From Curtobacterium pusillum (lineage in GTDB: Bacteria; Actinomycetota; Actinomycetes; Actinomycetales; Microbacteriaceae), in NCBI RefSeq assembly GCF_013359865.1, contig NZ_JABMCE010000086.1, positions 186,001 through 250,000 of the forward strand: a DNA stretch of 64,000 nucleotides. The letters are read 5' to 3'. The translations under genes were made by a program, and so were the position numbers. Each line of letters starts with the position of its first letter. Within the stretch, counting starts at the first letter, position 1. Shown in pieces: positions 1 to 8,939 of the stretch. Below the pieces are notes generated by a model. The model saw only the letters and a program-made list of their open reading frames with translations, was not told the origin of the DNA and made no database searches.

Positions 1-1731
1 GACGGTGAACCGCCCCAGCCCGTCCGGATCCGGCTGTCCGACGACCCGGTGGTCCGGGTGACGTGGTCGTCGGACGGCGAGTGGCTCGCCGTGGCCATCG
101 CGACCGACGGCGGCGTGAAGCAGCAGGTCTGGGTGGTCCGCCCCGACGGCAGCGACGCCGCGCAGATCGCGGGTTCGCGGTACCAGCACGCCGAACTCGG
201 GCCGTGGAGCCGCAGCGGACACCGGGTCGTCATCACCCTGCCCTCGACCGAACCCGACCAGCCCGCTCGCTCGTACCTCGTCGACCCGGTGTCCGGCGAC
301 CGCGACGACCTCGCCGTCGGGGAACTCATCCACATCCTCGACCTCTCCGTCGAGGAGCGCCTCGTCGTGCTCCGCGACGGGCAGCGCGGACACGAGTTCG
401 TGGTCGTCGTCGACCGGCTCACCGACGAGAGCCACGCGCTCCTCACGGACCCGCCGGACGGCTCGGCGGAGATCGCGTTCCTCCGTCCCGCACCCGCGAG
501 CGAGACCAGTCCGCTCGTGGCCTACGTCGCGACCGAGGCCGGACTGCCCCGTCGGCAGCTCGTCGCCCAGCCGGTCGGACCGCACGGGTGGCGCGGGCAA
601 CCGCGGCGGATCGTGGAGCGGGTCGACGCCGAGCTCGAGTACCTCGACGCCGACGACGCCGGGCGGACGCTGCTGCTCGGCTGGAACGTCGACGGTCGCA
701 GCGAGCTCGACCTCATCAACACGCACGACGCCTCGCGCACACCCGTGCCGGACCTGCCCGGGTACGTCGTCACCGACCCCGTCCTGAGCCGCGACGGCCG
801 GAGTGTGATCCTGGCGGTCGAAGGGCCCACCCGGCCGCGGGAGCTCTGGCGGCTCGACACGAACGCGCTCACGTGGAGCCGCGTCACGGACGTGCCGGTC
901 CTGCCGGGAGAGACCCTCGTCGAGCCGACGCTCGAGCGGTTCGCCGCCCGTGACGGTCTGGAGATCACCGGTTGGCTGTACCGGGCCGCGGAGCCGACCA
1001 TCCCGTCGACGCAGCGCGACGGCGAGACCGGTGCCGTGCCTCCCTTCCCGCGCACAGCGCTCGTCCACCTGCACGGCGGACCGGAGTCGCAGGAGCGGCC
1101 GACGTTCTCGCCGCAGCACCAGGCGCTCGCCGCTGCGGGGATCACGGTGTTCGCTCCGAACATCCGCGGGTCCTCCGGGTACGGGCACGACTTCGTGCAC
1201 GCCGACGACCTCGGCCTGCGGTGGAACGCGCTCGCGGACGTCGTGGACTGCGCGCGGTTCCTGGTGTCGAACGGGTACGCGGACCGTTCCAGGGTGGCGG
1301 TGGAGGGCCGCTCGTACGGCGGGTACGCGACCCTCGCGTCACTGGCGTTCACGCCGGACGTCTTCGCCGCCGGGGTCGCGATCTGCGGGATGAGCGACTT
1401 CGCGACGTTCTACCGCGACACCGAGCCGTGGATCGCCGCGGCCGCCGCGACGAAGTACGGGCACCCCGTGGACGACGCCGCGCTCCTGGGCTCCCTCTCA
1501 CCGATGCGCGCGATCGACGACGTCGCGGCGCCGCTCCTCGTCGTGCACGGCGAACTCGACACGAACGTGCCGATCGGCGAGGCGCACCAGGTCGTGGCGG
1601 CGCTGCGGGAGCGGTCGCACGACGTGGAGTACCTCGAGCTCGAGGGGGAGGGGCACGAGTACCGGCGCGCGTCGTCCCGCGCGGAACTCGTCCGGCGCAT
1701 GGTGGAGTTCGTCGCGGACCGCCTCGCCTGA
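1..1731 (+). CDS. S9-family peptidase (prolyl oligopeptidase/acylaminoacyl peptidase type), 5' end outside the window
   Basis: Serine peptidase that should cleave short peptides in the cytoplasm. The frame is open from base 1, so the start lies upstream and 576 residues are visible. The first ~290 visible residues look like the end of a beta-propeller (repeated SSDGEWLA and SRDGRSV strands). The C-terminal part is an alpha/beta hydrolase with nucleophile Ser438 in GRSYGGY, Asp520 in GELDTNVP and His552 in GEGHEY, so the triad is complete. An HGGPESQ oxyanion-hole segment precedes it. The family is clear (S9C-like), but the natural substrate cannot be read from sequence. Confidence 0.93.
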   Translation, partial: DGEPPQPVRIRLSDDPVVRVTWSSDGEWLAVAIATDGGVKQQVWVVRPDGSDAAQIAGSRYQHAELGPWSRSGHRVVITLPSTEPDQPARSYLVDPVSGDRDDLAVGELIHILDLSVEERLVVLRDGQRGHEFVVVVDRLTDESHALLTDPPDGSAEIAFLRPAPASETSPLVAYVATEAGLPRRQLVAQPVGPHGWRGQPRRIVERVDAELEYLDADDAGRTLLLGWNVDGRSELDLINTHDASRTPVPDLPGYVVTDPVLSRDGRSVILAVEGPTRPRELWRLDTNALTWSRVTDVPVLPGETLVEPTLERFAARDGLEITGWLYRAAEPTIPSTQRDGETGAVPPFPRTALVHLHGGPESQERPTFSPQHQALAAAGITVFAPNIRGSSGYGHDFVHADDLGLRWNALADVVDCARFLVSNGYADRSRVAVEGRSYGGYATLASLAFTPDVFAAGVAICGMSDFATFYRDTEPWIAAAAATKYGHPVDDAALLGSLSPMRAIDDVAAPLLVVHGELDTNVPIGEAHQVVAALRERSHDVEYLELEGEGHEYRRASSRAELVRRMVEFVADRLA

Positions 1732-1820
1732 GCGCGGCGGCACCTGGACGCTTCGAGCGGTGCGCGTCACGCGGTGCAACGATCGTCCGTCGGGCGGGTG
1801 AGCGGTCGCAGGATGGAGCC

Positions 1821-2735
1821 ATGACGACCAGTGCCCGTCCCACCGACCTGACCCGACCCGGTGACGTCGTCATCACGACCGTCGCCGACGTGGACGGCGT
1901 CGTCGAAGGCGCGCGCAACCGGTACGCGGCCGCGGTCGTGGCCGACACCTCGGACTGGGCCGACGGGGACCGGCGTCGACTCGAGGACCTCGGGTTCCGC
2001 GGCGGGGACGACCGGGGCGCGGGCGTCCGGACGCTGGACCTGACCACCGCCGACGACGGCACGCCGACGCGCTTGCTCGACAACCCGGCACTCGCCTCGC
2101 TGAACGGCCACCACGCCGGGTTCGCCGAGCGCCGCGGGGAGATCGCGCGGTACCTGCCCGACGTGTCGGTGTGGACCGGGATCCCCGCCCGGCCGACCCC
2201 GCAGGACTGGGCGGACGTCCGGGCGCTGCTCGGTCCCGGTGCGGTGTTGAGCGTCGGCGCCGAGGCCGTGCTGCCCGACGGCTGGCACGCCGTCGAGAGC
2301 GCCGGTGGCGTGCAGCTCACCGGGGAGACCGTCGACGGGGTGCGGGACCCCGAGGCCGTGGAACTCACGCCGGACGACGTCCCCGAGATCCTCGAGCTCA
2401 TCGCCCGGACGAAGCCCGGACCGTTCCTGCCACGGACGATCGAGCTCGGACGCTACGTCGGCATCCGGCGCGAGGGACGCCTGGTCGCCATGGCCGGGGA
2501 GCGCCTGCACCCACCGGCGTGGACCGAGATCAGCGCGGTGTGCACGGACGCCGGCTTCCGCGGGCAGGGGCTCGGGCGCCGGCTCGTGCTCGACGTCGCG
2601 TACGGCATCCGGGAGCGGGGCGAGACGCCGCTCATGCACGCGGCGGCGGGCAACACGGGCGCGATCGGCCTCTACCAGCACCTCGGGTTCCGGCTGCGGG
2701 ACCGCGGGGCACCGCGGTTCGTGCAGGTGCCCTGA
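1821..2735 (+). CDS. GNAT-family N-acetyltransferase (FR47-like) with an extra N-terminal region
   Basis: Transfers an acetyl group from acetyl-CoA to an unidentified amine. The 304-aa product carries the GNAT core in its C-terminal third: strand EISAVCTD, the acetyl-CoA loop RGQGLGRR near residue 247, then AAAGNTGAIGLYQHLGF. The segment LDNPALASLNGHHAGFAE near residue 91 is typical of the FR47-like subgroup. About 85 residues before it match no domain I recognise. The ATG at 1821 is chosen because a CAGGAT hexamer lies exactly at -12 to -7 (1809-1814), as for a leaderless transcript. Convergent with the next gene, 15 bp away. Confidence 0.85.
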   Translation: MTTSARPTDLTRPGDVVITTVADVDGVVEGARNRYAAAVVADTSDWADGDRRRLEDLGFRGGDDRGAGVRTLDLTTADDGTPTRLLDNPALASLNGHHAGFAERRGEIARYLPDVSVWTGIPARPTPQDWADVRALLGPGAVLSVGAEAVLPDGWHAVESAGGVQLTGETVDGVRDPEAVELTPDDVPEILELIARTKPGPFLPRTIELGRYVGIRREGRLVAMAGERLHPPAWTEISAVCTDAGFRGQGLGRRLVLDVAYGIRERGETPLMHAAAGNTGAIGLYQHLGFRLRDRGAPRFVQVP

Positions 2736-2750
2736 GCGCTTCCCGCCGTC

Positions 2751-3917
2751 TCAGCGGCCGGGCGCGGGCTCGGTCGACGTGGGCGCCGGCTGCAGGGCGG
2801 CCAGCTCGGGAGCGGGCTCGCCGAGGACCAGGCGGGCGAGGGCGTCGCCGAGGAGCGGGCCCATCGTGAGACCGGCTGCGCCGTACCCCGTGGCGACGAA
2901 CAGCCGGTCGTGACCGGGGACGGCTCCCACGATCGGCATCGTGTCGTCGGCGAGCGGACGCAGACCCACGCGCGTCTCGATGACCGTCGCGTCGGCCAGC
3001 CCGGGAGCGATGGACAGGGCGTCCCGCAGCACCTGGAGCTGTCCGGCCGCCGTGACCCGGGCATCGAACCCGCTGCCCGTCTCCCGGGTCGCACCCACGG
3101 CCACCCTGGACCCGTCGAAGGCGACGAGGTAGTGGTGCGAGAGCGGGTGCACGGACGGCCAGTGCGTGGTGTCGACCCCGGGGAGCGTCAGGTGCGTGAT
3201 CTGTCCTCGCTGCGGTGCCACCGGGACCCGGAGCCCGATCGCGCCGAGCAGGTCGTTCGTCCAGGCCCCGCCGGCGAGCACGATCGCGTCGGCCTCGAGT
3301 TCACGGGCGTCCGTCGTACCCGCGGAGCCCGCACGGTCCGCCGTCGCCCCGGTCAACCGGACGCGTCCGTCGCCGGCCAGGGCGGCGTGCGCCGCGACGG
3401 TGCGGCCGCCGCTGCGCAGACCGGCCTCGACCAGGGCGTCGCGCACCGTCCGGCCGTCCACCCGGCCGCCGCCCTCGATCCAGAGCGCGTCGAGTCCGGT
3501 CGCGAGCGGCGGGAACAGCTCGCGCGCACGCTCCCCGCCGATGCGCTCGACCCGACCGACCACGTCCGGTTCGGCGGAACGGCGCCGCTCGACCCGCTCC
3601 TCGGCCGCGTCGATCGCCGCCGGGTCCGCGTTCACCACGAGGGCGCCGCTGCGTCGGTGATCGGTGCGGCTCACCCCGACGTCGGCCAGACGTGCCAGGG
3701 CCTCGGGCCAGAACGCCGCCCCGCGCACGTACAGGTCGGCGAAGGGTCCGTCGATCGCGGACGACCACGGCTGCAGGATGCCGGCGCTCGCCGCGGTCGC
3801 CTGTCCGGTCACGCCGTCGTCCACGAGGGTGACGTCGACGCCGCGTCGAGCGAGGGCGAAGAAGGTGGCGGCGCCGGCGATGCCCGACCCGATGACGACG
3901 GCGGAACGTGATCCCAT
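2751..3917 (-). CDS. FAD-dependent amine/glycine oxidase (DAO family)
   Basis: Flavoenzyme expected to oxidise a secondary amine or amino acid such as glycine, sarcosine or a D-amino acid. The 388-aa protein opens with the dinucleotide-binding motif VIGSGIAGAATF (residues 8-19). It ends with LRPLADDTMPIVG and TGYGAAGLTMGP, the FAD-contacting segments typical of DadA/ThiO/SoxB relatives. The start at 3917 is preferred over one 34 codons upstream because the GxGxxG motif should be close to the N-terminus and GAGAAT sits exactly at -12 to -7. It stands alone, with no thiamine or amino-acid genes beside it, so the substrate is unknown. Confidence 0.88.
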   Translation of the reverse strand: MGSRSAVVIGSGIAGAATFFALARRGVDVTLVDDGVTGQATAASAGILQPWSSAIDGPFADLYVRGAAFWPEALARLADVGVSRTDHRRSGALVVNADPAAIDAAEERVERRRSAEPDVVGRVERIGGERARELFPPLATGLDALWIEGGGRVDGRTVRDALVEAGLRSGGRTVAAHAALAGDGRVRLTGATADRAGSAGTTDARELEADAIVLAGGAWTNDLLGAIGLRVPVAPQRGQITHLTLPGVDTTHWPSVHPLSHHYLVAFDGSRVAVGATRETGSGFDARVTAAGQLQVLRDALSIAPGLADATVIETRVGLRPLADDTMPIVGAVPGHDRLFVATGYGAAGLTMGPLLGDALARLVLGEPAPELAALQPAPTSTEPAPGR

Positions 3918-4065
3918 CCCCCGATTCTCGGCGGTCGACGCACAGACCGCGAACGAGCGCACCGGCCAGTTCGGGGGGTTGACCCGCTCGTCAGCGCCTC
4001 CGCACACTGACTCAGCCACGCACGGGACCGGTGTGGCTCATCAGGGGATCAGGAAGGGCCGGATC

Positions 4066-5061
4066 GTGCGCATGTCGCTCGTGACCGCAGGGGCGGTCGC
4101 CATCGGGGTCGCGCTCGCCGCGGTCACCGTGTCGTCGGGAGGCGGTGCGGCCGTCGGCGCGACGCCGTCGTGTCGTGGGGACCACATCACCGTCGCGTCG
4201 CTCGCGAGCGGGTGCGCGGTCTCGTCCGGGACCGTCGTCCTGCCCGACGGCCGGCGCTTCACCGTCCCGCCCGTCGGCACCACCGTCCAGGCGCTGCCGG
4301 TCGCGGCGTCGGGAGCTGGGGACCCGGGTGACGTCTCGCTCACGAACACCGGCCGCGCCGGACTCGCGGTGCGCGTCGACGACCATTGGTCCGGATCCCC
4401 GGCGGCGGTCCGACAGGAGCGGGCGGCCGTCCAGCACCGGAACGCGGCGCTCGGCTCGACCAGCGGCGCGGCGACCACGACCGCCACCACGAGCGCCCCG
4501 TCCAGCTGCAGCAACAAGACCTACACGCGCCTCGGCGTCCGATGGGCGAGCAGGGTCGACTGGCGGTACAACGCGACCGGGCAGAAGGTCGCCGGGGTCA
4601 CGGCGATCCGGGCGGGCGCGGATGCCTGGACCGGTGCCCTGTCGTCCTGCGGGAAGAAGGTCGCCTCCACCGCCTCGGACCGCTACCTCGGCACCGCCAC
4701 CGAGGCACCGGGCGTGACCGCGGCCGGCGGGTGCGGTTCGTCCAGCGGGACGAGCGTCGCCGGCTGGGGCTCGCTCCGCTCCGGCACCCTCGCGGTGACG
4801 TGCGTCTGGTCGCGCTCCGGCGTCGCGGTCGAGGTCGACGAGCGGTACTCCACGGCGGTCGCGTGGTCGGTGTCCACGACGTGCACGGGCACCCGGTTCG
4901 ACCTGCGCGGGGTGGCGACGCACGAGTGGGGACACGGCTTCGGCCTCGGGCACACCGCGCAGAGCAGCGGCCTCGTGATGAAGCCCGCGTCGACGACGTG
5001 CGAGACCGGGCAGCGCACGCTGGGACTCGGCGACCTGATGGGTATCGACGCCCTCTACTGA
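4066..5061 (+). CDS. Secreted zinc metalloprotease (metzincin, matrixin-like)
   Basis: Extracellular endopeptidase. Near residue 286 it has the full metzincin zinc site HEWGHGFGLGH (three His ligands plus the catalytic Glu), followed ~20 residues later by a Met-turn candidate, GLVMKP. The N-terminus is a signal peptide: a short basic start, then a hydrophobic Ala/Val-rich stretch ending near GGGAAVGA. Four to six cysteines in the mature part suggest disulfides. The GTG at 4066 is placed 8 nt after AGGAAGG; an ATG at 4072 in the same frame is an alternative. The prodomain lacks any cysteine switch I recognise. The target is unknown; 331 aa. Confidence 0.88.
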   Translation: MRMSLVTAGAVAIGVALAAVTVSSGGGAAVGATPSCRGDHITVASLASGCAVSSGTVVLPDGRRFTVPPVGTTVQALPVAASGAGDPGDVSLTNTGRAGLAVRVDDHWSGSPAAVRQERAAVQHRNAALGSTSGAATTTATTSAPSSCSNKTYTRLGVRWASRVDWRYNATGQKVAGVTAIRAGADAWTGALSSCGKKVASTASDRYLGTATEAPGVTAAGGCGSSSGTSVAGWGSLRSGTLAVTCVWSRSGVAVEVDERYSTAVAWSVSTTCTGTRFDLRGVATHEWGHGFGLGHTAQSSGLVMKPASTTCETGQRTLGLGDLMGIDALY

Positions 5062-5064
5062 TCC

Positions 5065-5088
5065 GTCCCCGTCCCCGTCCCCGTCCCC
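5065..5088. repeat. Hexanucleotide tandem repeat (GTCCCC)4
   Basis: Four perfect GTCCCC units directly after the metalloprotease stop codon and ending 2 bp from the stop of the convergent MarR gene. It lies between two converging genes. It is a slippage-prone simple repeat; no function is evident. Confidence 0.9.
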
Positions 5089-5089
5089 G

Positions 5090-5575
5090 TCACCGGCGCC
5101 ACGACCTCGCTCGGCGCTCACGCGGGCGGGGTGCCGGCGTACCGCCTTCGAGAGCGCCCACGAGTGCTTCCAGCTGCGCGGCGAACGCGGACACGTCGCC
5201 TGCGGTCCAGTCGGTGAGGTGGGCGACGAACCGTTCGGACAGGTCTCGACGGAAGGCGTCGATCGTGCTGCGTCCGGAGGTCGTGGGCTGCACCGTGTAG
5301 GAGCGTCCGTCGTGCGGGTCTCCGTGCCGTTCGATCAGCGTCGCGGCTTCGAGTTCGGCGACGGCTCGGCTGACCGTCTGCGGTGGCAGGCCGAGTTCTC
5401 GCGAGAGGGCGCTGGGCGTGCCGGGCGCGACCGCGGCCGCGTTGAGCACGCCGAGCGCGGCGTACCCGAGCTCTGCCGTCGCGGCGGCGCGCTGCTGGAG
5501 CGTGGCCGCACGGTGCAGCGCCCGGATGATCCGCCAGACCGAGTCGTCAGTCTCCACGGCGCCACCGCCGTCCAT
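5090..5575 (-). CDS. MarR-family transcriptional regulator
   Basis: DNA-binding regulator of 161 aa. The winged helix runs from about residue 50 to 115: the recognition helix region is LGLPPQTVSRAVAELEAA, followed by the wing DPHDGRSYTVQPT with the usual D-x-R-x-Y pattern. It overlaps the end of the upstream FAD monooxygenase gene by 29 bp (11 bp if the GTG at 5557 is used), so the two are co-transcribed and translationally coupled. MarR proteins next to flavin monooxygenases usually respond to an aromatic substrate, which is the likely role here (inference). Neither start has a strong ribosome-binding site. Confidence 0.85.
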   Translation of the reverse strand: MDGGGAVETDDSVWRIIRALHRAATLQQRAAATAELGYAALGVLNAAAVAPGTPSALSRELGLPPQTVSRAVAELEAATLIERHGDPHDGRSYTVQPTTSGRSTIDAFRRDLSERFVAHLTDWTAGDVSAFAAQLEALVGALEGGTPAPRPRERRARSWRR

Positions 5576-7082
5576 CGACGGAGGATCCCGTGATCGCCAG
5601 CGTCCGGTCGACGAGTCGTCCGAGGTCGTCGGTGTCGTCGACGGCGCCGGCCAGGATCCCGTCGGGTCGCACGAGATGCGCGGTTGCGCGGCCGTACGTG
5701 TCCATCCACCGGCCTCCGTGCCGGGGGTCGAGATCGGCGAGACCGACGGAGACCACGTGGAGACGGTGATCGGCGACCGCGAGGTGCTCGGCGGTGACGA
5801 CCGTGAACCGGCGCGGGTCGAAGCGGTCGAGGAGGCTGCGCCCATCGGCGAGGGCGACGTGCGGCGCTCGGGTCCCGGTCGCCATGGTCGGCCGAGCCGG
5901 ATCGTCGAAGGCAGCGGCCTCGTTCGTCCCGTAGTGCTGGCCGAGGGAGATGCGGAGCGGGTCGACCTCACCTTCCGCCGGCCCCTGTCCGGGAGCCTTC
6001 CGGGATCGGAGGAGGGCCTGGTCGACGATCAGACGGTCGATGGGCCGGCGCTCGGTCTCGTACCGGTCCAGGAGCGGCTCAGGGGCGTCGCCGCGTACGA
6101 CGGCGGCGAGCATCCATGCCAGGGCGTGCGCGTCCTGCACGCCCGTGTTCCCGCCGAGCCCGCCGTAGGGCGGCATCACGTGGGCGGCATCGCCGACCAG
6201 GAACACCCGGCCGGAACGGAACCGGTCGGCGACGAACGCCCCGGTACTCCACAGCGCGACGTCCTCCAGCACCGGCTGCACGTCGGGCATCCCCGTCGCC
6301 TCCCGCAGGACACCGGTCAGCTCCGCAGTGAGGTCTCCGGGGTCCCGACCCGTCCACTCCGGCCGGACGTACGTTCCCAGCTGCCACCGCCGATCCACCC
6401 CGTTCCCGCGGGCGAACAGGAACGCGCCGGCCGCGCGGCAGAAGACCGCGTCGACCGTGCGTCCGCGCAGCGCGGGCTCCAGATCGGCCCGGAACACCGC
6501 ACTCACCGACCGGCCGGGCACCTCGGTCCCGGACATCGCGACGCCGAGTCGTTCGCGCAGTGCACTCCGGGCTCCGTCGGCGGCGACGACGAACTGCGCC
6601 CGGATCACCCGTGGCCCGTCCGGCCCCTGGACCCGCACCTCGACCGCATCGGGCCGTTCGACGACATCCACCACGGTGGTGCCGAAGCGCACGTCCGCGC
6701 CGAGGTCTCCCGCGGCGCTCAGGAGGATCGGTTCGAGACGCTGCTGATCGCAGGAGTAGGGCGTGGTGGGGCTGAGGTCTCCGGCCTCGACCTCGTCCGC
6801 CGGCGGCGCGATCCACGTGGACAGGTCGCCCGACAGGGTGTCGGTCACCGCGAAGCCGTGGCTCGGCTCACCCGCCGCGCGGACCGCCGACTCGATGCCG
6901 AGCCCGCGGTACAGCTCCATGCTCCGCACCGTCACCAGGCGGGCCTTCGGATGGACGGAGGTCGAAGGACGCCGCTCGACGAGCGTCACCGCCACTCCCT
7001 GTCGAGCGAGGAGAGCAGCGCTCGCCGACCCGACGAGGCCGCCGCCCACCACGACGACGTCCGTGTCGATGGTTACTCCCAT
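5547..7082 (-). CDS. FAD-dependent aromatic monooxygenase (PheA/TfdB-type)
   Basis: Flavoprotein hydroxylase of 511 aa. Domains in order: GGGLVGSASAALLARQG nucleotide-binding motif (residues 13-29), the DGARSALR segment near 170, and the GDAAHVMPPYGGLGGN motif near 294 that binds the FAD ribityl chain. A C-terminal region follows that resembles the thioredoxin-like domain of phenol hydroxylase relatives. These enzymes use NAD(P)H and O2 to hydroxylate phenols or polyketide-like aromatics; the actual substrate is unknown. It is first in a two-gene unit with the MarR gene and divergent from the GntR gene, with an imperfect palindrome between them (7105-7122). Confidence 0.9.
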   Translation of the reverse strand: MGVTIDTDVVVVGGGLVGSASAALLARQGVAVTLVERRPSTSVHPKARLVTVRSMELYRGLGIESAVRAAGEPSHGFAVTDTLSGDLSTWIAPPADEVEAGDLSPTTPYSCDQQRLEPILLSAAGDLGADVRFGTTVVDVVERPDAVEVRVQGPDGPRVIRAQFVVAADGARSALRERLGVAMSGTEVPGRSVSAVFRADLEPALRGRTVDAVFCRAAGAFLFARGNGVDRRWQLGTYVRPEWTGRDPGDLTAELTGVLREATGMPDVQPVLEDVALWSTGAFVADRFRSGRVFLVGDAAHVMPPYGGLGGNTGVQDAHALAWMLAAVVRGDAPEPLLDRYETERRPIDRLIVDQALLRSRKAPGQGPAEGEVDPLRISLGQHYGTNEAAAFDDPARPTMATGTRAPHVALADGRSLLDRFDPRRFTVVTAEHLAVADHRLHVVSVGLADLDPRHGGRWMDTYGRATAHLVRPDGILAGAVDDTDDLGRLVDRTLAITGSSVDGRRWRRGD

Positions 7083-7104
7083 GGAGGAACCTTATCCGTC
7101 ATGG

Positions 7105-7122
7105 TCGATTCTCTAGGATCGA
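7105..7122. promoter_or_regulatory. Imperfect palindrome, candidate GntR operator in the divergent promoter
   Basis: TCGATTCTCTAGGATCGA has two symmetric arms around a CTCTAG core. It matches 12 of 18 bases of the perfect palindrome at 7876-7893, in register. It overlaps the TAGGAT -10 hexamer (7114-7119) of the GntR gene, so a bound protein would block that promoter. Assigning it to the GntR protein is inference. Confidence 0.5.
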
Positions 7123-7125
7123 TGC

Positions 7126-7842
7126 ATGTCGATCACGATGCCGGGCTTCGGGACGGAACGCATCAGGCAGCTCGGACTGCGAGACCGGGTCTACGACCGG
7201 GTGCTCGAGGTCCTCATGGGCCACGACGTCGAACCCGGCATGCGTCTGTCGATCGATGGCCTCGCCCGGACGCTCGGGGTGTCCCCGACACCGGTGCGCG
7301 AAGCCCTCGTCCAGCTCGAGCGCACCGGCCTCGTCACGCGCGAGGCGAACAAGGGCTACCGGGTGTCCCCGCCGCTCGCCGGTGACCAGCTCGAGGCGCT
7401 CTTCGACGCCCGACTCATCGTCGAGAGCGGCGCCGTCGAGCTCGCGTCCCGAGGCGATGTGCCGGCACTGCGCGCCCGACTGGAGGCGGCGCTCGCCGAG
7501 CAGGCGGCGGTCGTCGACGAGATCGCCGCGGTGGGCGCGGGTTCGACGTCCGAGGAGCTGATGGCCCGGTTCTTCCGGAGCGACTGGCAGTTCCACCAGC
7601 TGATCTTCGACGCGACGCGGAACCCATTCCTCGAGGAGATGTCCGAGATCATCACGACCCGGGTCCACCGGATGCGGCAGATCGTCGAGGGCGGCGGGGA
7701 CGACACCGACCGCGCCGTGCACGAGCACCGGGCGATCCTCGAGGCGCTCGCCGTGGACCCCGCCCCCGCGGTCGCGGCGATGCGGCACCACATCGACGCC
7801 GTGCGTCTGCGGTCGCGAGCGGACGCGTCGCGCACGGCCTGA
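7126..7842 (+). CDS. GntR-family regulator with FCD ligand-binding domain
   Basis: Transcription factor of 238 aa. The winged helix-turn-helix (about residues 18-82) contains LARTLGVSPTPVREALVQLERTGLV. The C-terminal all-helical FCD domain shows the usual metal or ligand residues: DARLIVES, FHQLIFD, EHRAIL and MRHHI. The gene is the first of a rightward cluster of sugar-catabolic genes, so it probably senses a sugar acid or phosphorylated intermediate and releases the operator at 7876-7893. The start is leaderless-like: TAGGAT ends 6 nt before the ATG. No ribosome-binding site is visible, which fits. Confidence 0.9.
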   Translation: MSITMPGFGTERIRQLGLRDRVYDRVLEVLMGHDVEPGMRLSIDGLARTLGVSPTPVREALVQLERTGLVTREANKGYRVSPPLAGDQLEALFDARLIVESGAVELASRGDVPALRARLEAALAEQAAVVDEIAAVGAGSTSEELMARFFRSDWQFHQLIFDATRNPFLEEMSEIITTRVHRMRQIVEGGGDDTDRAVHEHRAILEALAVDPAPAVAAMRHHIDAVRLRSRADASRTA

Positions 7843-7875
7843 GCCCGGTGGTTGCGAATCCCCGTCGATCGAGTA

Positions 7876-7893
7876 TCTTTCCTATAGGAAAGA
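7876..7893. promoter_or_regulatory. Perfect 18-bp palindrome, operator of the catabolic operon
   Basis: TCTTTCCTATAGGAAAGA reads identically on both strands. It overlaps the -10 region of a likely promoter (TTGCGA at 7852-7857, 16-nt spacer, TATCTT at 7874-7879) and lies 39 bp before the GTG of the first structural gene. Position and symmetry fit repression by the GntR protein encoded just upstream. Confidence 0.75.
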
Positions 7894-7931
7894 GGTTCAT
7901 CGAGGAACCGTGACATGCGAGGGAGCATTCC

Positions 7932-8939
7932 GTGAGCACACCGCAGGACTGGGTCGACCAGGACTGGAGCCCCACCAGCTGGACGGCGGACACCTGGCCG
8001 ATCGCCACCTGTCTGCACGGCTTCCCACCGGTCACGCGTGACGGGGTCGCCTTCCACGACGCCGACCCGGCCGTCTGGGACGACGTGTTCGCGCAGATCG
8101 AGGCCGTCGGGTTCTCGCTCGCCGAACTCGCCGACAGCCACATCCGGCCCGCCGACCTCGAGCGGTCCCGGCGAGACGAGCTGTTCGCGATCGCGAAGGC
8201 GCACGGCGTGGGGATCCCCTCGGTGCACCTGCAGCGCAAGAGCGTCGTCCAGCCCGGGCACGAGGAGGACAACCTCGCCTACGCCCACCGCACGATCGAC
8301 GCGGCAGCCGAGTGGGGCATGCAGGTCTTCTCGACCGGGCTGCACCAGCCGTTCAACGCGGACCAGCAGCGGGCACTGTGGTTCTGGACCGCGCAGGGAC
8401 CGAAGGACCCGGACGACCCCGAGGTGTGGGACGCCGCGGTCTCCCGCCTCCGCGAACTCGGTCAGCACGCCGCGTCGGTCGGTCTGCCGATGGCGCTCGA
8501 GCTGTACGAGGACACCTACCTCGGAACCGCCGACAGCGCCGTGCGCCTGGTCGAGGAGATCGGCCTCGACAACGTCGGGCTGAACGCCGACGTCGCGAAC
8601 CTCATCCGTCTGCACCGTCCCGTCGAGGACTGGCGCGAGCTGTTCGCGAAGACGCTGCCGTACACGAACTACCTGCACGTGAAGAACTACACGCGGGACG
8701 AAGCAGGCGACGGCAGCTGGGCGACGAGCGCGCCGAGCACCATGGAGGCCGGGCTCATCAACTACCGCCAGGTCCTCCGCGACGCCGTCGCCGACGGGTT
8801 CCGCGGCATCGTCATGGCGGAGCAGTACGGCGGGGACAGCCTCGGCGTGTGCGCCACCAACCAGCAGTACATCCGGTCCGTGCTCGCCACGACCAGCGTC
8901 GGCCGCGCCGGCACCACCACCGAAGGAGCAACACGATGA
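7932..8939 (+). CDS. Sugar isomerase/epimerase-like TIM-barrel enzyme, first gene of the catabolic operon
   Basis: Xylose-isomerase-like TIM barrel of 335 aa. Candidate metal ligands are the Glu in LELYEDTY, the Asp/Asn pair in LNADVANL, the His in YLHVKNYT and the Glu in VMAEQYGG, in the order seen across this superfamily. The family includes isomerases, epimerases and the 3-oxo-isoapionate decarboxylase of D-apionate breakdown. With an oxidoreductase, a DAK-type kinase and a TIM paralogue behind it, a decarboxylase or isomerase acting on a C4-C5 keto acid is plausible (inference). GTG start with GGGAG upstream; its stop overlaps the next start as ATGA. Confidence 0.8.
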   Translation: MSTPQDWVDQDWSPTSWTADTWPIATCLHGFPPVTRDGVAFHDADPAVWDDVFAQIEAVGFSLAELADSHIRPADLERSRRDELFAIAKAHGVGIPSVHLQRKSVVQPGHEEDNLAYAHRTIDAAAEWGMQVFSTGLHQPFNADQQRALWFWTAQGPKDPDDPEVWDAAVSRLRELGQHAASVGLPMALELYEDTYLGTADSAVRLVEEIGLDNVGLNADVANLIRLHRPVEDWRELFAKTLPYTNYLHVKNYTRDEAGDGSWATSAPSTMEAGLINYRQVLRDAVADGFRGIVMAEQYGGDSLGVCATNQQYIRSVLATTSVGRAGTTTEGATR

